A stretch of DNA of 64,000 nucleotides from Ascoidea asiatica (taxonomy: Eukaryota > Ascomycota > Saccharomycetes > Ascoideales > Ascoideaceae): positions 372,001 to 436,000 of the forward strand of contig BCKQ01000009.1 of the NCBI GenBank assembly GCA_001600695.1, given 5' to 3'. Below are positions 50,813 to 60,280 of this stretch, in pieces (within the stretch, counting starts at the first letter, position 1; every line of letters begins with the position of its first letter). Made by a program: the position numbers and the translations under genes. The notes beneath the pieces are model-generated. The model searched no databases. It saw only the letters and a program-made list of their open reading frames with translations, and was not told the DNA's origin.

Positions 50813-51583
50813 ATGATTAAAAGAATTTTAGTTATTGGTGATGATGGTTGTGGTAAAACTTCTTTAATCAAATCTTTTCTAGGTTTATCTGATTCAATTG
50901 ATTCAACTTCAAGTTCTGATTCAACTTCAACTTCAACTTCAACTTCAAGTTCCACTTTTAAATATATTCCAATAAATGATAAGTTAATAATTCCAATTGA
51001 AAATGAATATGAAAAAAAACTTGATTTTTCAATAAATTGTCATAAAGATAATAATAATTCAATTACTTTGAAATTCATTGATACAACTTCATTTAATTTA
51101 AATCAAGTTTTAGATTTAAAATATTATAATAATAATTTAAGAAATCCATATAATAGATTCATTTCAAATTCTTATGATTTAATAATATGTTGTTTTGAAT
51201 TAAATAATTCAATGATTTATAATACAATTAAAAAAATTTTTAATTTAAATTCTTTTATAAATTCTTATGGTAATTTAAATTTATATAAAATTCCATTGAT
51301 CTTAGTTTCAACCAAAGTTGATAATAACGACAATTTAACCACCAATTATAATTATAATAACTTATCAAATTCATATAAAATATCAAATTTAGATTTTAAC
51401 TTGAATTATAATTTATTAACTGAAAAAACTGGTGCTTTAAAATATTTTGAAACTTCTTCAATAAATAATTTAAATATAAATATTTTATTTAATGAAATTA
51501 TTAAAATTTTATTAATTAAAGATAAATTTATAAAAAATAAATGTAAATCAAAACCTAAATGTCAATCTTGTATTATAACATAA
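50813..51583 (+). CDS. Divergent Rho-like GTPase paralogue 2 with CaaX box
   Basis: 256 codons. The P-loop GDDGCGKT (9-16) resembles the Rho GDGACGKT. A Ser/Thr repeat insertion (about 25-43) is followed by an effector-like block containing IPIENEYEKKLDFSI, aligning with Rho VPTVFENYxADI, but the switch I Thr is Ile. Switch II reads DTTSF instead of DTAGQ, so Gly and the catalytic Gln are missing. LRNPYNRFISNSYDLIICCF matches the Rho LRPLSY block. STKVD matches the base motif, and TEKTGALKYFETSS matches Rho xxIGAxKYLECSA. A Lys-rich tail ends in CIIT, a likely prenylation box with nearby Cys residues. It should be a membrane-anchored, atypical, probably hydrolysis-poor Rho protein. It is more intact than the paralogue at 47878. 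Confidence 0.82.
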   Translation: MIKRILVIGDDGCGKTSLIKSFLGLSDSIDSTSSSDSTSTSTSTSSSTFKYIPINDKLIIPIENEYEKKLDFSINCHKDNNNSITLKFIDTTSFNLNQVLDLKYYNNNLRNPYNRFISNSYDLIICCFELNNSMIYNTIKKIFNLNSFINSYGNLNLYKIPLILVSTKVDNNDNLTTNYNYNNLSNSYKISNLDFNLNYNLLTEKTGALKYFETSSINNLNINILFNEIIKILLIKDKFIKNKCKSKPKCQSCIIT

Positions 51584-51670
51584 TCTTTATCTCATCTCAT
51601 ATACACATAATCACATATATACAATATATATAATCAATAATCAATAATCAATATTCTTTAAATAAATTAA

Positions 51671-52882
51671 TTAAATATGAAAATATTTCCTATTTTTATC
51701 TAATTCTTCAAATAAATCATTTAATGGTTCTCCAATATCAAGAGTTTCTTTATAAAATTCTTTTTTTCTATAAATTTCAGGTAATGATTCAAATCCATTC
51801 ATTGCAATAAATAATTGTGATGCAATTGATCCTGTTGAATCTGAATCTCCTGAATGATTAATTGAAATTTCAATTAATTCTTTAAAATTTTTAGAAATTA
51901 TACATGAATAAATAGCAATACCTAAGCTTTCATATGCTAAAAATCCTTTACCCAATTTTTTATTTAATTCATCATTTAAATATTTAATTTTTTTAAATTT
52001 AAATTCATTAATAATTTCATTTAAATTTAAAATATAATTTAAAAAATTCTTAAATTCAATTATATCATTTTTATTAATTATTGAATGATTCTTTAAAAAA
52101 AAAATATCATTTTTCAAAAAATTTATACAATCTTTAAAACTTTCTTCAAAATTTTTACCATTTAATAATAATATTATTAAATAAATTAAAAATCCACTAC
52201 TTAAATATGCCATTGGATTTGAATGTGTTAAAGCTCCTTGTAAACATCCAAGTTCAAAAATTTCATCTATTTTAATTTTTTTAATTAAAATTATTATTGG
52301 TAAAACTCTCATTATTGTTCCACAACCTTTAGAATTATTTAATTTATTTTTATAATTACCTGAATTTTTAAATACTTTTATATCATTATTTAATGATTTT
52401 AAACATGTTAAACCTGCTGAACTTTTAAAGTATAAAGATTTATAATTTAATAAATTTCTCTTATATTTATTTTTATTTTCATTTTTACTTTCATTAATAT
52501 TTTCAAATTCATTCGTTTGTGTTATATACCAATTTTTATAATTTTTCCAAATTTCTTTATTTAATTTTTTAATATTTTTAGTTTTTTTATTTAAAATTGC
52601 ATTAAAACAAAATAATGTCATTTGTGTATCATCTGTAACAATCCATTCAAATTTTGAATCATTGGAATCATTGGAATCATTGGAATCATTGGAATTATTG
52701 GAATCATTTGAATTAACTGAATTATTTAAATTATTTAATTTATCTAATTTTATACCATCTTTACCAAAATTGGTTTGAATTTTATTCCATGAAGAAAATT
52801 CAACAACTCTACCAATTGAATCTCCAATTGCTCCTGCAATTATCATAAATTTAAAAGTTTCAAATAAATCTATTTCCCCCAT
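51671..52882 (-). CDS. ADP-ribosylglycohydrolase family protein (DraG/ARH-like)
   Basis: 403 codons. The N-terminal AGAIGDSIG, TDDTQMT (83-89), KGCGTIMRVLP and GALTHSNPMAYLSSG blocks, and GDSDSTGS (345-352), are the signature of the ADP-ribosylglycohydrolase fold; the Asp/Thr residues of TDDT and DSDSTG bind the two metal ions. The enzyme would remove ADP-ribose from proteins or small molecules; the substrate cannot be read from the sequence. Two low-complexity insertions, an Asn-Ser-Asp repeat at about 50-76 and a Glu/Asn/Lys stretch near 130, show adaptation to this genome. The family is common in bacteria and patchy in budding yeasts, so horizontal origin is plausible. It converges on GTPase 2 with an 87 bp gap. 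No signal peptide. Confidence 0.88.
   Translation of the reverse strand: MGEIDLFETFKFMIIAGAIGDSIGRVVEFSSWNKIQTNFGKDGIKLDKLNNLNNSVNSNDSNNSNDSNDSNDSNDSKFEWIVTDDTQMTLFCFNAILNKKTKNIKKLNKEIWKNYKNWYITQTNEFENINESKNENKNKYKRNLLNYKSLYFKSSAGLTCLKSLNNDIKVFKNSGNYKNKLNNSKGCGTIMRVLPIIILIKKIKIDEIFELGCLQGALTHSNPMAYLSSGFLIYLIILLLNGKNFEESFKDCINFLKNDIFFLKNHSIINKNDIIEFKNFLNYILNLNEIINEFKFKKIKYLNDELNKKLGKGFLAYESLGIAIYSCIISKNFKELIEISINHSGDSDSTGSIASQLFIAMNGFESLPEIYRKKEFYKETLDIGEPLNDLFEELDKNRKYFHI
52656..52709. repeat. 9-bp coding tandem repeat in the glycohydrolase gene
   Basis: Plus-strand ATTGGAATC units repeat four to five times; on the coding strand they give Asn-Asp-Ser triplets. This is a recently expanded in-frame minisatellite. 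Confidence 0.85.
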
Positions 52883-53663
52883 TTATCCTATAACTTTGAC
52901 TTATATAATCTTCAATCAAATCAATCTAATCAATTAAATCAATAATTAAATAAAGGGAATATCCAAATTTTTATATATTAGATACAATCAACAAAAATAA
53001 TGACCATGATAACGATTAATGAATTATTTTCCCTTCAATTCTAGAATTCAAAGGCTGAGTGGATTGAATTGGTTTAGTTGTAGTCGCAGCACCCTGCAAT
53101 TTTTAAATGTTTATAAAAAATTTTAATTTTTTTGGTATAACCAGGAATAAAAACCTAACAAAAGACACATTGCTTAGGAAACAATTTTCGGAAGAATATA
53201 CCCAGAAATTCTAGTTTATACATTGATGATAAATAACTAAATCTTTTATTCTCTATTGAACAGCATTTCTCTCTGTTTCTCTCTGTTTCTCTCTGTTTTT
53301 CCAAGTTTTCATATTTCTTTCTCTCTTTCATATTTTTCATTTTCGGTTCAATTCAGAATAAATTAATTTGTGTCTGTGGCTTGCTGCCGCGCTCTGTCAC
53401 TTCGGAAGCTGAGCCTCGGAAAAATTAGACCCTGACCAACGGATCGAAGCCACCATGGGTATCGGAACGGATACCGGAACATAGCCCAATTTCTACATTT
53501 GAACTGGGCAAGTTTTATTCTTTATACACTTTTCATTATCATAACTATTTATTCATTAATCGCAGTTCAGTCTACTGTACTATTCAATCATGATGTCAAA
53601 AAAAATACAAAAATCAATTACATCAATAATGAATGAACAACAAAAATTACCATCTATTTATTA
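52883..53663. other. Intergenic region glycohydrolase / TSC1
   Basis: 781 bp upstream of the glycohydrolase (minus strand) and downstream of TSC1 (minus strand). It contains a GC-richer patch (about 53380-53480), a 10-bp repeat (53271-53300) and a possible terminal exon on the minus strand at 53016-53093 (see findings). The 61-codon minus frame at 53155-53340 is largely the 10-bp repeat and is not called. Confidence 0.6.
53271..53300 (+). repeat. Three tandem 10-bp CTCTGTTTCT units
   Basis: Two perfect copies and one with a substitution, in the promoter side of the glycohydrolase gene. Confidence 0.85.
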
Positions 53664-56600
53664 TTATTTTCCAACACCATAGTTACTTGAATCACTTTTT
53701 CTATGTCTAGTTTTAGATTTTCTTGAGGGATTTTTAACTGAATTATTTCTTCTATTTGAACTTGTTGGTGAAAATGGTGGAGAAAATTGTAAAATATCAG
53801 AATTATTAGAATTTGTAGCCATTAAAGAATCATTATTACTAACTGTTCTTGATACACCTCCTCCAGTTCCTTGATTATTCATTGGTTGTGAGATATTACC
53901 AAATGAATTTTTAAAAATTAACCTTTTATTATCACTCGCAACTGTTTTAATATTATTAGCATTTCCTACAATATTAATACTACCCATACTAGTATTTGCA
54001 TTTATTTTATCATCAAAATTTGCATCTACTGAATAATTATCAAAAGATTCTTGACAATATCCCAGCTTTACTGGAGCTAAACTATAAGCTGATTTTCTAC
54101 GATTTTCATATCCACTATTTTGAGATAATCTTTTATAATCTGAAACATTTGTTGAATTACCAATTGTATTGACTTTATTATTAATACTTCTTTTATCTTC
54201 ATTGTCATAATTATCTCCACTATATCTCTTATATTTTTGTAATTCTTTTAATTTTTCATATTTTTTATCAACTTCAGTTTTCTCAATTTTTAATATTTCA
54301 ACTTGTTTTCTTAATTCTTTATTTTCTTCATTACTTTTACTTAATTCATTATTCATTTCAAAAACTATTTGATTTTGTCTTTTTTCATAATTTTTCATCC
54401 TATTAGAATTATCATTAAACTCTTTTTTTAAAATTTCATTTTTAATTTTTTCTTCTGTAAATTTTTTTTCCATTTCTTCAGGGATTTGAACCCTCATTTC
54501 ATGAGATTTATACCATTTTTTATATATTTCTTTACGTGATCTATTGACTATATTTTCTTTACCCATTTCAGTTAATTCTTCTTCAAGAATTTTTATCTTA
54601 TCATTTGAAATTTGATTTATTTCTAAAATTTCTTTTTCTAAAACTTTAATCTTATCTTCTTGATTCCTAAATTTTGAAATTTCTTCTTGTAAAATAGTAT
54701 TCATATTACTATAATCTTTTAATTTTAATAAATTTTCTTCATATTGATTTTTATATTCAGTTCCTTTTTTAAAATTTGCATCAGACTCCGATGATAATCT
54801 CTCAATTATATCTTCATTTTCTTTCTTATTTTTATTTAATAAATCAATTTTACTAACATATTTACTTTCATTTTGAATTAATAATGTTATTTTCTGAAGT
54901 AAATTTTCATTAGAATCTTTTAAAATTTTTATTTCTAAATCTTTATTTAATAATATTTTTTCACTCATTTTTTTTACTCTAAAATTATTATTCAAATTAA
55001 TGAAATAATCATATTCAGATACTTTACTTCTTAAAATTTGTGTTTCTTTGAAATTAGAAGCTCTTAAATATGATTCAAAGTTTAATTCATTTTCTTTAAT
55101 CAGTAATTGCTTTAAAAGAAATTCTTCTTTTAATCGATATTCATTAACTAAATTTTCTAAATTATTATTATTGATATTATTACTATTGATATTATTTGCA
55201 GTATTTACTAAATCTGTATTAATTTCGCTTGAATTGTTAAGATTATTTGGGTTCGAACTACTAGAATCACTTGAATGTAGAGTTAAATTTGCTATATTTG
55301 AAATATCTGTTAATTTATTTCCTGAATTAGTTAATGGATTAAAATTAGGAGAATTGATTCTTGAAGTTGGAGTAGAATTTTGAACGGAATTTGATAATGA
55401 TGGAGGTACAGAAGTACTCATATTATTTCCAGGATCTAGATATAAAAATTCTTGAAAATGAATTAAGTTATTTAAAACATTTTGATTATCTTTTGAATAA
55501 TTTATTGGATTAAGATCTAAAGAATAAGATGAATAATTCATTAATAAATCTTCAAGACTGTTGATTTTAAATTTTTTATATTTTCTTTCATTAATTGAAT
55601 ATTCTTCATTATTTAAAGCTTTATCTTCATTATCAAACAGATGATTAGGATTATTTTTATTGCTGTTATTATTAGTATCATAATTTAAAGAAACAATATT
55701 TTTAAGCTCATTAGTTAAAGTATTCTTGATTAAAAGTGGGTTAAATGAATGATTTGAAAGTATTGAATTATTTTTTAAAATAAATGAATCTAAATCCAAT
55801 TTATCCAGTTCCAAAGTAGTATTATGACTATGAATTAACTTCAAAATTACAAGATTCTTTAGGGTATCAGTATGTAGTAAATTGAAAAAATTGATATTAT
55901 AGTGCAAAGATAAAAAGTTTATGGGATCTTTAATGAAACATAATAAAATATTAGGATAAATTGCATAAATTAAAGTAAATAATTTTGAAGTCGAATGATA
56001 AACTTTAGAAATTTTGAAAGAATTAAAAAGATAATCATTTTCATATTTTCTATCTTCATTTTCATTTTCATTTTCATTATTGCTATTGTTATTATTTTCA
56101 AGATTCCAATTTAAATTTGTATTTTTAATTGATATTTTCAAATATTTTACTAAGTAAAAATCTAAATTTTGAATATTATAGTTAAAGTTTGAATCAGATG
56201 ATAAATATAATAATCTAAAATAAGATAATAATAATAAAGGTAAAATTTTATGAAAATAATCATTATTAATATATAAAAATGGAGAAGAAACAAATAATAA
56301 AGAGATTGAAGAATTTATAATTGAAATATCATTATCTAATAAGATTGATAATAATAAATTTGAGAATAAGTTATTTTGAAAAGAATTTATTATAATTTTA
56401 TTTTTTTCATAAAATTTTATTGAAAAACTCGACAATCTATTTTCATTATTGATATTGTTAGTATTATTATTATTATTCTTTTCATCATCATTTGATAAGG
56501 ATTTTATAAAAAGATGAAAAATATTCAGTCTTTTGAATAAACTTTTTGTTAGGGTATTATTGTTATTATTATTATTGTATAGAATTGAATAATCCATTGA

Positions 56601-57290
56601 ATTGAAAGATAGAAGATTGATTAATAGATTAGATAAATAAACTCTTAAATATTTATAATTTTTAAAAAAAAAATTAAAATTTAATAATAAAATATTTTGG
56701 TTGAATTGAAATGAATAAAATAAAAGGTTTTTAATATTTAAATTAATAAATCTTTTATTTTCTAAATGATCTCTAGGTTTAAAATTGAAACTATTTAAAA
56801 AATTTTGTTTTGAATTATTATTTGTACCATTATTGGGAGATAAGATAATTTTTGAAGATTTTGAATTCCAATAATTATCTTTTAATAATATTTCAAATAA
56901 TAGTTTACTTATTTGATATAATAATTTATTATTATCATTATTTGAAGAAGAAGTAGAAGAAAAAGAAGGATGTATTGTTAAAATGTTTTTGAATAAATTT
57001 CTTGAAGGTAATACAATTTTTAATTTTAGATATGGAGAATTTAAAGCAATATTAATGAATTGATTTAACCAAAGTAAAAGTTCTGGATTAATTTTATCTA
57101 CTGATAAACCTTTATTATCTTGATCAGTTATAATGAGTTCATCCAGATGATCTTGTAATGATTTTTCTTGATAAATTTGATCGTTTAGATCATTTTCGGT
57201 TTCATTTTCATTTTCATTTTCATTTTCATTTTCTTGTTTTACTTGTTTTTTTTCACTGATTTCATTATCTGGTTTATCTTGTTTGTTATA

Positions 57291-57345
<55 letters not shown>

Positions 57346-58082
57346 TTATCATCTTGATCATGGTTTTGATTTTCTTCAATTTCTTTAGTTTCAATAGAAT
57401 TTTTCAAAATTTGATCTTGATTTTTATAATGAATATGAGAAAAATCATAATTAAAAAAAATAAAAGGAATAAATAAATTTAGTAATTTTAGAAAAAAAAG
57501 ATGTCTTTGAATTAATGAATCATCATTATCATTTTTATCATTATTATCATTTTTATCAATTTCATTTTCTTCAGAAATTTCATTATTGATATTAATTTTT
57601 GAATTATAAAATTTGAATAATTCTGAATTTAATTTTTTTTTAATATGATTATCATCTTTTATTGATTTATCTGTTAAAAATTGTAAAAGTAATAATTTAA
57701 TATATTTAGGTAAAACATTATTTGGTTTATCAATTGTTAAAATTTCATCTATACTATAGATATGATTTGAATAATCTCTATATTCATTATCAGATACTTC
57801 ATGATTGGATACTTCTTCTTCATGAAGGGGTTCACAATTGTTTTTATCATTGTTATTAGTGTCTAGGATATTTGAAATACTGGAAGGATTATAGGTAGAA
57901 GTATCAGAAGGACCAGATATATCAGAAGGGGTAGATGAATCAGGGGGAGCAGCTAGCGCTGTTGATATTGAGGAAGAATGTGAAGTAGATTGGGAAGTAG
58001 ATAAACCAGTTGAATCATAAGGTGGTAAATGAGACAAATATTCATCAAAAACAGCAAATAAATGATCGATCGATATTATCAT
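53664..58082 (-). CDS. TSC1: Hamartin/Tsc1 homologue
   Basis: 1472 codons. The N-terminal half is helical and divided by Asn-rich insertions. At about residues 690-780 the segment LFTLIYAIYPNILLCFIKDP followed by ILKLIHSHNTTLELDKLDLD matches the hamartin block FTTLYALYPxNFxxFLR...HVRIHPELxxGSKxHELD. After a Ser/Asn-rich linker, ENELNFESYLR near 1000 matches the fungal Tsc1 NELNFERYLR motif and opens a long coiled coil (about 990-1290) typical of hamartin. The tail is basic and Ser/Asn-rich. Tsc1 stabilises Tsc2, the GAP for Rheb, and so restrains TORC1. TSC1 is missing from S. cerevisiae, so its presence places the organism outside that family. A TGACGTAA site lies 548 bp upstream. Confidence 0.82.
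57285..57345. repeat. ATT trinucleotide tract (poly-Asn in TSC1)
   Basis: A nearly pure run of plus-strand ATT codes for Asn repeats on the minus strand. It is purer than the tract at 36240 and so probably younger. Confidence 0.85.
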
Positions 58083-58768
58083 AATTGATGATGAATATGA
58101 TTCGAATCAAAAATGGCCATTAACCTGGATTGAGTAATATTTTAAAGGAGAGAGAGAATACAGTATATATTAGTCGAGAAGCAGCTTTATGAAATAGATA
58201 CGCTTATGGATATAAATTTCAGTTTCTTCTGTAGTCGAGATCTATTACTGCTGAAATAATAATTTTTCAGGGATATTTCAGCTTAGATTTTGCTAGCTTG
58301 TTTTACACCTTTTTTATTTTTTTTTTTTTTTTATTTTTATTTTTATTTTTTTTACTTACACTTGATAATATTTTTATTTTAATTTAACTGGCTTCCTCTT
58401 TGTTTCACTCTGTCGGCGTTACTGAACTGCAGGGGATAGATTATTGTTTAGTTACTGTAACATTAAGGTGAGTTGTTAACGATATGTGAATCTGTATTTC
58501 ATGTTTGGAGGTTTGCGTTTTCAGGTTACTTCCAGTCAAAACATCAGTTTCATCCTTGGGGTTTTGGCGCTGTGATAGCACTATTTTAGTTTTTACAAGC
58601 TTGATTTTGGTAGTTGGATTTTACAACGCTGACGTAATACATCCGTCAGCCACTTCCACAATAACGTTACAGTTACAAAGGCGTTACTAGCTGAAGTCAT
58701 ATTTAGTTTATTTATTTATTCATTAATTCATTATTCTATTTATTTATTTGTTTATTATCTATTATCTA
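58083..58768. other. TSC1 promoter / Nudix 3' region
   Basis: 686 bp with a long T-rich stretch (58305-58375) and a GC-richer block (58385-58690) carrying the CRE-like site. The 61-codon plus-strand frame at 58505-58690 lies wholly in that block, has no domain and is not called. Confidence 0.6.
58630..58637. promoter_or_regulatory. CRE-like site TGACGTAA upstream of TSC1
   Basis: The same octamer as at 27492, within a GC-richer block 548 bp upstream of TSC1. Function inferred from motif only. Confidence 0.35.
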
Positions 58769-59776
58769 TCATCTAGTTGGATATGGTAAGATTCTATGAA
58801 TTCTCTGAGTGATTTCTAAATAATCAGGTTCATTTTCTGGAGTGATGAAACCTTTTCTAATTAAAAAATCAATAATAACAATTGCACAATTTGGTTTAAA
58901 TTGTTTAGCTTTTAAATTTTCAAAAACTTCATTTAAATTCATTAATTTAAAACTTTCAACTTCATTATCATTTGGTTTTGGAATATTAATTAAATCATTT
59001 TCATTAAATTTTAAGTCATAAATATATTCAACTTCAGGTTGAATATTTGAAATTTTTTCAAAATTATCAAAATTTTTATAAATATATGATAAAACTCCAG
59101 TTGATTTAATATTTTTTTCAACAAAATCTTGAGATAAACTACCTTCTTCTTCACATTCTTTGATCAAAGTTTCATATATTCCATATGGATATCCTAAACC
59201 ACCAGCTACTGTATTATCTAACATTGAAGGATATGTTTGTTTATTTTTAGATCTTTTTGAAATCCATAATTTAATTTCATTATTTTTTGATAATTCTTTT
59301 GGTACATATCCATTTATATGAACACCATATGTAATTACACCAAAATATACACTAAATGATCTTTCAATTAAAAAATATGGAGTTTTTGTAGGATAATTAA
59401 TTAAATAATTTTCATTTCTCCATTTTTTTTTTAAATTTTTAAAAATTTCATTATTTAAATCTCTTGAATATTTTGATAATTCTTTAAACATTAAATTTCT
59501 TTTTTCAAATGAATTGAATTTTTCATTAATTTGACATAATTTTTTTTCATCATTAATGATTAAATAATTTTTTTCAGGTTCATAAATTAATGGAATTTGT
59601 TTTAATTGATTTATAACTTCATTTGTAATATGTCCAATAACTTGTTTTGAATCATGAGTTAAAAATTTATAAGTTTCATTTAAAAATTGTGAATAATTTG
59701 ATTCTTGATAAGAATATGGAACTATATCAACCTCATTAACCAAATCAATTAGTTTCACATTACTCTCTTTAATCAT
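58769..59776 (-). CDS. Nudix hydrolase, YJR142W-like
   Basis: 335 codons. Residues 1-130 match the N-terminal extension (DUF4743-type) of the YJR142W/TPK-associated Nudix group. FGVITYGVHINGYV and IKLWISKRSKNKQTYPSMLD precede the Nudix box AGGLGYPYGIYETLIKECEE-EGSL (191-214), where the glutamates of the KECEEE core bind metal; Lys replaces the usual Arg. YDLKF and PNCAIVIIDFLIRKGFI complete the fold. Members of this group dephosphorylate damaged thiamine diphosphate derivatives such as oxo- and oxythiamine diphosphate, a metabolite-repair role; extending that substrate to this protein is by family. Divergent from SWR1 across 504 bp. Confidence 0.9.
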   Translation of the reverse strand: MIKESNVKLIDLVNEVDIVPYSYQESNYSQFLNETYKFLTHDSKQVIGHITNEVINQLKQIPLIYEPEKNYLIINDEKKLCQINEKFNSFEKRNLMFKELSKYSRDLNNEIFKNLKKKWRNENYLINYPTKTPYFLIERSFSVYFGVITYGVHINGYVPKELSKNNEIKLWISKRSKNKQTYPSMLDNTVAGGLGYPYGIYETLIKECEEEGSLSQDFVEKNIKSTGVLSYIYKNFDNFEKISNIQPEVEYIYDLKFNENDLINIPKPNDNEVESFKLMNLNEVFENLKAKQFKPNCAIVIIDFLIRKGFITPENEPDYLEITQRIHRILPYPTR

Positions 59777-60280
59777 TTTATTCCAGTTTTTGTTTTTATT
59801 CTCAATTTATATATTGGTAAATAAGAATTTGAACCTAATATTATCTAAAGTACTTTGATTCTGCTTGATTTAAATCTAAAGTTCATGAAAATCTATCGTA
59901 AAGCACTGGTATTTTTCTTAATTATAGGACAGTAGTGCTATTTATTAGGACTCTTATAGTGTATATTTAGGACATTTTCTAAATTAATATATGGTCACAT
60001 GATAGTATAAAAATTTCCATATTTTTCCGTTGGGGTGTATCCGAAGTGCGGATATCACTCCAATTCCTGGATTTATTTACTAGGGTACTGTATTGTTTAC
60101 AAAGGAACTGCTTTGTTTTTTGCCGTTCTTTGGTCTTTAACGTTATTTCACTGCAAAACTTATTTCTTAAATTATTTAATTTATTGATGAGATTGAATCT
60201 TTTGAAAAGCAAAAAAAACATACACAAAAAGTTTTCAAATATAATTGTATTCATTCAATTGTTGAGAAGTTTGTGTGCAG
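59777..60280. other. Divergent promoter Nudix / SWR1
   Basis: 504 bp. Overlapping plus and minus frames at 59979-60300 have atypical composition and no domain. No RNA gene recognised. Confidence 0.6.

Noticed and set aside
53425-53460. GGATCGAAGCC resembling a tRNA B box
   Set aside because: No T-stem pairing and no cloverleaf could be drawn around it.
59820-59840. Minus-strand B-box-like GGTTCAAATTC suggesting a tRNA
   Set aside because: The flanking bases do not pair into a T stem and no A box or acceptor stem is present.
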